Below are positions 55,925-64,000 of a DNA stretch of 64,000 nt, in pieces; the stretch's first letter is position 1; every line of letters begins with the position of its first letter. The notes beneath the pieces were generated by a model, which was not told the DNA's origin, made no database searches, and worked only from the letters and a program-made list of their open reading frames with translations. Source of the DNA: Gentiana macrophylla (taxonomy: Eukaryota; Streptophyta; Magnoliopsida; Gentianales; Gentianaceae); assembly GCA_026214975.1 (NCBI GenBank), contig CM047810.1, forward strand, positions 36,753,318 through 36,817,317, written 5' to 3'. Made by a program: the position numbers and the translations under genes.

Positions 55925-56640
55925 TTTAGCTAGCAGGATTAAAGCATGGCAAGTAAATGAACAATTCACTTGTTGTTTCTGAGAATCGTTCATTTAATTC
56001 TTGTAGCTGCATCATGTCTACAACATTGTTCAACAACTCCACTTGAAAATGATGTAGATTGCTGACATCCTTAGCTTTTCGTTGCGATCTCCTTTTCGCA
56101 TATGGCGCATTCATATCGGGAAGTCAATCAAGAAGATCAAGTATAGATAGACCATAATCACCTTTTTGTTCGGAGCTTGGACCATCCTTAATTCATAATC
56201 ACCTTTTTGTTCGGAGCTTGGACCATCTTTCATGATAACTTCAAGAAGATCAAGTATATATAGATGGATATAAGTCAATCAAGCACACTAAGGTACGGTA
56301 ATGTGAACCCCAACGAGTGTCACCGGGGTCTTTGAAGATCTTTGTTCTTGATTCAAACCCTAATTGCCACTTAAAATTCCACCAACGTATAGCTATGGCC
56401 ATTTGCTCTTTGTTTGAAATATCACGAGATTCATCAACCATGCATCACAGCAAATAAATCATCGCCAAGATCATCAGTAATCAAGTTATATAGTTTGTTG
56501 TCTCAATTGCAGCTGCACTCTGCGATATCTTTTTCAATACATGGAGCCGTCAATTTATTATTTTCAGGAGCATTAATTATTCAAAGTTGCAATATTATTT
56601 ATCTCATCATTAATTATGATCCCCACGAGAAACTTCAAAA
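55925..56640 (-). pseudogene. hAT-derived TTF-type/ZMYM1-like transposase remnant
   Basis: On the minus strand: DDLGDDLFAVM then MVDESRDISNKEQMAIAIRW (near 56440), the start of the DUF4371 block of plant ZMYM1-like (TTF-type zinc finger) proteins derived from hAT transposase. After a large internal loss comes KDPGDTRWGSHYRTL near 56340. Then, in another frame, MNAPYAKRRSQRKAKDVSNL, VDMMQLQELNERFSETTSEL and CFNPAS (56114-55926). These blocks are in family order but most of the catalytic region and the C-terminal dimerisation domain are missing. Confidence 0.75.
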
Positions 56641-57968
56641 GCTCAAGAAAATTAATTACCTTGGTTAAGAGAGTCGTCATATTCATCGATCATGACCCCA
56701 AAATGCATGTCCTTGACGTAAAAGGGGTCGAATACAGTCGATCAATGGATCTGTCGGAAGATCTTCTAGTTTAAATTCCAAGCGAGCTTTCTTCTTAGAA
56801 CTTTGTGGATGATCATTATTCTCACGAGTTTGAGGTTTGTATTACTTTTCCATCATCTACTATTACAAAAATGAAATCCAATAAGCACAGTATCATCTTT
56901 GAGTTATACTTATTTGTCAATTTCCCACTTATACACATACACAACAGCGCTCTAAAAAAAATTATTTAAACACAATACATTAATAATAATAAGGCTTTTA
57001 GAATATTTTTGAGTAACATGACAGTCACACATTTTTTATAGGGAGAAATACAACTTTATATTTCTTATAGCCTGATGGACAAAACAAAAAATTAAAAAAA
57101 AAATATACTCACGCGACCTGGGACTTGTTCTTCCTGGGAATTTTTTTTTTTTTTTTTTTTCTCTTTCCTTCCTGATTTTCAAACGATCATATCTTTTGAT
57201 CTAGATCACCAAACATGATGAAAATCGCACTGAATTTTTTTATTTTTTGATACTCTTCGTTTTGAGATTTGGTTCGATATAATTACATCATTTTTTGTCG
57301 AAATTCACTCAGTGAATCTTCCCAGTGAATCCCAAAAATCAGTGAATATCGACAGTGAATATCGAACAATAGTGAATTTCGACAGCGGATTTTCTGAAAC
57401 CACCTCGGAATATGTTGAATGTGGTCTCAAATAAATAGCATGAAAAAATAAAAAATTTGATGAAGGAATTTTCAAATTTGGAATTGTAGATTGAAAGATA
57501 TGAGTGTTTAAAAAAGATGGATGAGAGAGAAAGTGTGTTGAGTTTTTTTTTTTTTTTTCTTTCAGAAAAATGGCGCCAGAAAAATAGTAATAATTTTTTT
57601 TTTTGTCATTTATGCAAAAGTTTCAAAAAACTGTCATTTTCCATAATTGATAAAATGTTTGTATCCTTCTCCCTCATTACCCCGAATAATTAATAACATC
57701 AACATAATATGCCATTGAGTTGAAAAAATAAACACTACTTAGCTAAAAATCATAGATTAGTATTTCTTTTAGTCATTTTTGTTGTTATCACATACCAATT
57801 ACCAATTTTATTTTTAATGTTTCATTTTTATAATGACTAAATATATTTGTTCAATGATTTAATTAAATTGACAGACCGACAAGGGGCAAATAAAATTTTG
57901 AGGGGCAAAAAAAAAATATAATTCAAAGGGAGGGGGGGAGGAGGGGGGCAAATAGAATACATAATACA
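56641..57968. other. AT-rich intergenic DNA
   Basis: Contains poly-T runs (57138, 57545) and a cluster of agtgaat phrases near 57305-57380. No gene recognised. Confidence 0.45.
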
Positions 57969-57970
57969 TA

Positions 57971-58224
57971 CACCCTCTGTCCCACAATATAAGGTCTTTT
58001 GGTCATTTAACACGGTTTAAGAAAACATAATAAATGAGTTAGTTTTTAATATTTCAATGTAAAATATTGTATTGTTTTCTAAGACTAACTAATAATATTG
58101 CATTGTTTAGTGTGAAATTGAAAAAAATATATTTAATATTGTATTGAAATATGAGAAGGACTTATATTTTGGGAAACCACAAAAAAAGTTATAAAAAAAA
58201 ACTTATATTGCGGGACGGATGGAG
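57971..58224. mobile_element. Stowaway-type MITE, complete
   Basis: Inverted ends: caccctctgtcccacaatat on the left and, read inward from the right, ctccatccgtcccgcaatat. ta flanks both ends (57969-57970, 58225-58226). 254 bp, no coding capacity. The central part matches the half copy at 21790-21944. Confidence 0.85.
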
Positions 58225-58289
58225 TATATTATATAGTAAAAAAATATCGGATTAAGGGGAGCGATCGTTGACCACCTCAGGTGTATGTG

Positions 58290-58770
58290 TAAACCATTCT
58301 CGGCTAAATAATTAAATCGTTGTCCAGTCAACTGCTTAGACCGTCACTATCGCTTGATCTATAAAGGTTAACCCTAGTTGTCAAGACATTTGTGTCTTTC
58401 ACACTTATATATCACATTCTCACCCCTTAGAAGGGACTGGCGTCCTCGCGGAGACTCGTCTTACATGGACTTGTCCCAGTTTCGTCCCTACCAGATGATC
58501 TAGAGATGATCCCCACCCTCACGGTGTGGTATTCAGTCTATCGATAGTCGACTCGATAGAATTACATAACGCCCCGACCCGGGCGGTAGCGCTAAATGAG
58601 TCATAAATGGTCCGATCAACTGCTTAGGCCATCGTATCCGTTTGGTCTAAAATGGCTAACTCGAGTTGTTAAGACATCTATGTCTCACACTTATAAGATG
58701 GTAATATGCTTTCCCTACAACCAATGTGGGGTATCAAAGTATAACACCCCAGATTTTAGCAAGGGCAAGA
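58290..58770 (-). repeat. Promoter-like dispersed repeat, two copies, minus strand
   Basis: The minus strand repeats gtgtgagacatagatgtctt, a gggttagcc-like block and taagcagttgac twice (about 58320-58420 and 58600-58710). The same family occurs on the plus strand at 8856-9330. Between the copies, the intervening segments share a tctggtagagacga-like phrase with 9070-9090. Confidence 0.6.
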
Positions 58771-58834
58771 CGGTAAATTGGTTTTTATCCTAACCTATTA
58801 CCATTTACCTAAACTAATTAATTAAAAGGAAAAT

Positions 58835-58945
58835 GATAAAGGGATTTTTTTTAAATGCACGCACACTTTTTGTCCCTATTGGGACTCGAACCCGAAACTT
58901 CCGGATTAATAAGACCCCCTCCCAACCATTTGGATCAATTTTCCC
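58835..58945 (-). mobile_element. tRNA-derived SINE-like sequence
   Basis: Minus strand: A box region gatccaaatggttgggagg and B box cgggttcgagtcccaa, followed by a short body and an A-rich end (catttaaaaaaaatcc). Not a functional tRNA: no acceptor stem is evident. Target duplication not found. Confidence 0.6.
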
Positions 58946-59151
58946 TCGTAAGCGACACTGTCACACTGGCGAAGAATATAATCATAACCAAAGCTTGTTG
59001 TAACATCTTTCGACATGTAGTTGTACATGAAGTCAGAAGCTAAAGAAATCTTATCAGACTCTATGGAGAGAAATTGTATTCTCGTCGACATGTCCTCTTC
59101 TATCTCATATCAAGTCTCGGATTCAGACACTGGCATTTTTTCAGGTCACCC

Positions 59152-59222
59152 ATTGCCAGAAAGAGCCCGTGCAAATTTGCACTTGCCCGTTGCAATTTTC
59201 CCATGCCCTGATGAAAATATTC

Positions 59223-59300
<78 letters not shown>

Positions 59301-59398
59301 TTTTATTTTAAACTTTGCCTAACCCGTTGCATTTTCCCACGTCCCGTTGCATTTTTTCCACGGGCCCATGCAAATTTACATGGGCTCTTTCTGACAAT
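59152..59398. mobile_element. TIR element around a (TC)n(TA)n microsatellite
   Basis: Left end attgccagaaagagcccgtg; right end, read inward, attgtcagaaagagcccatg. The inverted repeats extend about 30 bp with few mismatches. The middle holds (TC)n at 59227-59254 and (TA)n to 59288, plus repeats of cccgttgcattttccc. No target duplication was clear, so the superfamily is undecided. Confidence 0.6.
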
Positions 59399-59879
59399 AG
59401 TACAAACGAGCTAAAAAATATCGGGTCTAACCCGATATGACCTGAAATAAGGTGGGTTAGATTGACCTCAAAATATAATTTCTTCTTTATGGACATAACT
59501 CATTGCAACCATCCCAGTGCTAGCAACAATATATTGAAAAGTAGATGACTAACTATATTTTTCATATTCAGGTTGTAGCAATATGTAAATATAAATTCCT
59601 TAAACATTTTTAGTAGAAATTAACGGCTCTCATTTTATTTTATATTTTTATTTGCAATTAAGGGGCGTTTATATGATATAGAATATGTGAACTAATATGT
59701 TAGGAGGGATGAAAAACAGCATGGTTGTTGCCGGCAAATTGAATTATTAAATTTGCATGTAGCTTGGATTTTATGAAACATTCTTTTAATTATTTAAGAA
59801 GAATAATTTATGTTAAATGTCACGGTTCATAGTTAAGTATTTAATTAGACAGAACAGTGAATCCTTAATTAGACAGCAC

Positions 59880-60374
59880 AGCGACGAAGGCTTCATATTC
59901 TGGGCCGAGCCCGGCAACAAGGTATGCAACCGTGTCATCAACGGAGAGTGGTTTAATGGTGACATAATACTCAGTAGCAGTCCGTGTGCCCTTGCGAGTG
60001 GAGGCCAATTGGGTACGAATTTGCATCAATTTGGCACGAGACTGAGTGGCAAAACAGGTTTCAATCAGTTATGGTGGCTGCCGGTGGTTTGATCATCCCG
60101 TTGACATAGCCGTAGACACTGTGTCCATGTAAATAAGGTAAGATTTATGCTCGCCACAGGGGGTAATTTTGACGATTTAATTTGATGATGTGAATATGAG
60201 AAGAAGGATGAAAGGGGGGAGGGAGTGCTTTGCCGGAGAAGAAGTTTGGGTGGTGGAGGAGTTGTCTTCGGCCATAGTGCCGATTTAGGTTTTTTTTTCT
60301 TTCTAATTTAGACGAAGGGGAAGATGGGAGAGGGAGATAGACATATGAGATCAACACATAGCTATGATACCATA
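59880..60374 (-). pseudogene. Copia gag remnant with primer site, minus strand
   Basis: Minus strand reads IIKLNRQNYPLWRA near 60145, then ILPYLHGHSVYGYVNG, and later SRAKLMQIRTQLASTRKGTR, an N-terminal copia gag (DUF4219/UBN2 type) with stops and frameshifts. A primer-like tggtatcatagc lies at 60363-60374 (minus). To its right, 60375 to about 60530 is the likely 5' LTR (tgtgagtggaatata on the plus strand). Downstream pol is absent. Confidence 0.65.
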
Positions 60375-60902
60375 TTGTGAGTGGAATATAATATTTTTTT
60401 TCATTGATTGATTCAACTGAGTACAATGAGGTAATATAATACTCTAAATCTTAGAGAGTAAGTAAAAGATAAACACAAGAATAAATTCAAATATATACAA
60501 ACTATTTATCTTGAATAATATCCTCAATATGAGGTATAGTAGATATAAGATATGCAGCGACGGACCCATAAAATTTTCTCAATAAAGACATCAAAGTAAA
60601 AGTGATAATCTATCGAGGACATCAATGTTGTTTTCATATTTTTGTAACAATTAAAAGTACATAATTTCAATACAAGTAAAAAACAATTTTCGGATCTCAT
60701 TAGGTGCATTGGCCCCATCCAACTTGCTTTGTGTACGCCTCCACATGTAAGCTTGGGCAAACAGCAAAGAGGGATGAAGAAGCTCGAAGAAGGAGAGAGA
60801 ATGTTTCAAGATTTTGAAGAAGACGAATATGTGGGTAATTTTATCATTTCAGTTTACTGATTCAATGGTAGCACCGTCAATAATTATATTGTGTGGCGAT
60901 AC
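60375..60902. other. Probable copia LTR remnant and flanking DNA
   Basis: 60375-60530 is the presumed LTR of the gag remnant. 60531-60902 has no recognisable gene. Confidence 0.4.
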
Positions 60903-61854
60903 TGTTGGGATATGTGTATCGTATGTGGAGTGATTTACGGAACAGATCCGTAATTTACAGATTAAATTACTGAAATAAAATCAGAATAATTTACGCAGGA
61001 AGAAAATTCGTTCTATTAATCAGATCTAACGAAATAAATATTACTCGTGCATATCTGATTCAAACAATAGACAATAAAGGTACGATGTACAAAATAAAGG
61101 ACTAGAGATTAAAACGATGCGAGTAGTTACTCTTCCCTTAAGACAAAATTGCTCCGGTATGCCCACAGTAGTATCAACTATCATCCAAGATACAACGGCT
61201 TACGTCTCAGATTTAAAGGCACTTCAAAAATCCGAGTTTCGGCAAACTTACAGAGTACTCCGACCTCTCTTCGACTCAAAATCTAGATCTTTATAAGACA
61301 CTCTTTTTGTGGTGGAAAAGAGAGGAGAAAATTTGATGATCCAACTTTCATCCATGGGGTTCATTATATAGTGGAGGGATGAGCCAATACTCAATTCTGA
61401 ATGGCTGGGACACGTCATCAAACTTTTCTCCTTGGAAAAGTTATTCTAGACGTTGGAAAAAGGTATCATGGCCGACCCCTTTTATTTGCTTTTGATTTGT
61501 CGGATGACGTGTCGTCCAAATTCTGATTGGTCCGATGATTCAATCACATTCCAAAAAATTAATTTATGGTTTATTTCATAAAGAAATTTTATCCAAAAAA
61601 ATTAATAGTAACATCGAACCGTGCTCGAGCCGAGCCGACGGACGGCGGCGGCGCGCGTGTCGAATTATCTAAATCCTCCCTCCTGCACAAAAGTTCTTTG
61701 CGCCCCTGAACCGAGCTCGAGTCGAGCCGGTCGGACGGTGGCGGCGCGCTGTCGTGTAGAATTATCTAAGTCATCCCTCCTACACAAAAGTGCTTTGCCC
61801 CTTGAGGCACATCCATAAGAGACACACTAGCTCTTATCACTTGAGTTCCCAACA
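60903..61854. mobile_element. Probable solo LTR of a copia element
   Basis: Begins tgttggga and ends tcccaaca, 952 bp, as in many plant copia LTRs. A TATA-like ctatataatgaac lies on the minus strand near 61370, so the LTR probably reads right to left. No internal element or second copy is in the window. The 5-bp flanks (gatac, ctctt) do not match. Confidence 0.55.
61617..61801. repeat. 92-bp tandem duplication inside the solo LTR
   Basis: Two copies of a unit running from gagcy gagtcgagcc-type sequence through ggacggyggcggcgcgc, gaattatctaa and ctcctrcacaaaagt to ctttgc. GC-rich compared with the surrounding DNA. Confidence 0.75.
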
Positions 61855-63309
61855 CTCTTTCCAATGTGTGAGAATGGGGTGAGGTCCTCCCTTCAACTCC
61901 CATCTCCTATACATTTTCTACCAACTTTGGCCATTAATTTATCATTCACCCGATATCCGAATCGAGTGATTCAAAAGCCCATTATCAACTACTCCGTATG
62001 AAGTAGTTATTGATATCATTAACTCTCGATGACATACATCGGAGCCTATCCGTAATTAGCGCTAAAGTTGACTGTTAGCCCTTCAATCGGACTTTTTCTC
62101 AAACAGATACCACCTTCATTGATTTCAGAGCATCTTTAACGAGTTTAGAAAATGTGACGGTAAACATTGTTGAGCCTTGTGGATGGGCTAAATCAAAACT
62201 TGTTAAGTTTTTGGCCGTCGGGAATATTAGCTCCTATTTGTTTTGGTTAGAGTTTTTTTATATCACTTCATCAATCAATTTTTATAATTCTCTTACCAAT
62301 CATTTCTTCTACTACAAATAAAAAAATATTAAATCATCTTTAATCATTTCATTTTATCTAATTTATTACTTTTTTCCATTATTTTATTAATTATACTATT
62401 TTATTTCAATATCTTAACTTTCTAATTATTACTTCAATTATTATTATATTTTATTATTCACTATTATATAAAACAACCAAAAAAAAAAAAAAAACTCCAA
62501 CCCAAAACAAACAGATCTTTAATTGCTTTCTAAAATGATGAAAAGAAAGGCATTGAACCTTGGACCTTCTAGGCTTCAAGCTATCGTCTGCCAATAGACT
62601 TTTCAAAGGAATGTTGATTTGCAAAGTACAAACGAAGCCACTTCTTTGTTTTTGTTCACAACTACTAGTCTAAGCTTCAACTTAGTCTCCAAAAAAAAAA
62701 GTCTAACCTTCAACTTCACATGTGTAACTAAAAAAAAATATATATAAATAAAAAAATTGGTCTAACCTTCAACTTGACATAACAAGGAAGGAGCTTCATT
62801 ATGGGCTAAGGGGCTAGCCCACCCAACCCTTTTATTTTTTCTATACAGATGTATCTTGATGTATATTTAACTCATCACCCATTTAGATAATTAAATTTTT
62901 CATCCACTTAACTTGAATGACTAAAAGTGTATGTTACAACAAAATAATGATTCCGTTGACATCACATTTTTATTTCCGACACCACGATCATTTCAATCAC
63001 TCAAAACATTACTTCAAGCACAATGAAATGTCATGTGTGAATAACGTTATATCCAATGAATTGACACTTACGTAAATGTCACGCGTGAATAACGTCATAT
63101 CCAATTAATTGACAATCGAAATTAATGTTTATAGTATGATGCGAGGAAGTAAAAAAATCATAAATTATTAATAAATTTGTCTTTTTCATAAATTTATGCC
63201 GTATTCGATGTTATTTCATTTGGCGTCCCTTCATGTTATATTTTAGAAGATACTTAGTAAGTTTATTTATCATTTTAATGCTTTGTGAATAATTAATTAG
63301 ATTGATAAA
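61855..63309. other. AT-rich intergenic DNA
   Basis: No gene recognised. A tRNA-like B box on the minus strand near 62555 (aaggttcaatgcc) is weak. The phrase cacgtgaataacgt-like (tgtcatgtgtgaataacgt / tgtcacgcgtgaataacgt) repeats at 63028 and 63076. Confidence 0.4.
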
Positions 63310-64000
63310 GAATGAAGATAATGATATATATAGAGCATCAATCTCTTTTTTCATGGCCACTTGCCATTCAGGACAATGAACGGCTTGATTGTAAGTTTGA
63401 GGTTCTGTATCTTGTCAATGGAGGAAACAAAATGGCTGTGTGACTCCAAAAGCTTGGCACAACTGATAACATAATCCAAATTATAAGGGGAAGTATGTTG
63501 ACAAACACCAGCACAAACATAATCTTGCAGATAACTAGGTGGACGATGTGATCTAACAAGCCTTTGTGTAACTTGATCAAGAGAATCAAATGGTGAAACA
63601 CTGGACTGGTGGGCATCCTGCTAAGACATACAAAGCCCAGAACGCGTCCTGTCAAATCAACTAGATCAAGATAATCAAGATTTGAGACTGAACATGGAGT
63701 AGGCAAAGGTACATGATCAACTGATGCACCATAACTCACGAATAAGGACATCTCTAGAAATGAACAACTCTTTTGTAAGCAGGTCAAGAAGGAAATACTC
63801 TTTACAAGTCTCTGACACTCCCAAATTAGAACAAGTGCATGCTCTTGTATCAAATTTACTATGGTCTCTTGTGAGGGTAGATGCAAACACTAAAGAACCA
63901 AAAACTTTCAAGTGTTTGATGTCATGAACCTTGTGGAAAAGCTGTTGAAAGGTGTAGAATTATTCAGCAAAGGTGTGGGTGTGAGATTAATGAGCTTAAT
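63310..64000 (-). pseudogene. Copia integrase C-terminus to RT start, partial at the window edge
   Basis: Minus strand from the right edge: KVFGSLVFASTLTRDHSKFD and KELFISRDVLIREL, the conserved end of copia integrase (frame 63911-63717). Downstream, in changing frames, come HRPPSYLQDYVCA and a block ending near ECPEWQVA-like sequence at 63360, the usual approach to RT. The element extends past 64000. Frameshifts near 63720 and 63600 make this copy defective. Confidence 0.75.

Noticed and set aside
62540..62590. tRNA/SINE-like B box on the minus strand
   Set aside because: Only one weak box, no A box at the right distance and no tail.

Overview
The window is nuclear DNA from a flowering plant, very probably a eudicot. 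The evidence is AT-rich intergenic DNA, intron-containing host genes of plant families (an IQM calmodulin-binding protein, an F-box protein, an RPA1-like protein, an oxidosqualene cyclase exon), plant Ty3/gypsy and Ty1/copia retrotransposons, tRNA-derived SINEs, Stowaway- and hAT-like elements, and a fragment matching plastid 16S rRNA. The species cannot be fixed from the sequence. Most of the window is transposable elements in several layers. The F-box gene near 54-55 kb is the only protein gene that looks fully intact.

Layout, left to right. 1.6-8.0 kb: an Athila/Calypso-type gypsy element (LTRs, tRNA-Asp primer site, gag, broken integrase) that has lost protease, reverse transcriptase and RNase H; its right LTR carries an insertion with plastid 16S rRNA sequence. 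9.6-15.9 kb and 34.9-40.7 kb: two copies of one segmental duplication, each with an IQM-type gene, a DUF4283/zinc-knuckle pseudogene and a 17-bp minisatellite. Copy A keeps all nine IQM coding exons but has two single-base frameshifts. Copy B is a deleted pseudogene and carries a later hAT-like insertion. 16.5-22 kb: a second DUF4283 pseudogene, an RPA1-like pseudogene, a hAT-like element, an oxidosqualene cyclase first exon and half a MITE. 24.0-28.5 kb: a short-LTR copia element inserted in a TA microsatellite. 29.9-30.9 kb: a SINE with target duplication, then an LTR-like promoter block with clustered heat-shock elements.

31.5-34.0 kb is the most unusual stretch. A 44-codon, phase-0 exon and its ~90-bp intron are repeated about eight times in two alternating subtypes. 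The array ends in a terminal exon, after which the end of the gene is repeated as a ~460-bp inverted copy across an 11-bp spacer. I do not recognise the protein.

40.9-53.0 kb: a minus-strand copia element split by a 7.9-kb non-autonomous gypsy (LARD-like) element with TTCCT target duplications. 53-64 kb: a GACACG-rich repeat, the F-box gene, a hAT-derived TTF-type pseudogene, a Stowaway MITE, dispersed promoter-like repeats, a TIR element, a copia gag remnant, a probable solo LTR, and a copia integrase/RT fragment running off the right edge.

The host genes do not form a pathway or operon; this is a repeat-rich region with scattered genes and gene fragments. Many coding breaks are single-base changes in homopolymers, so some may be assembly errors rather than biology.
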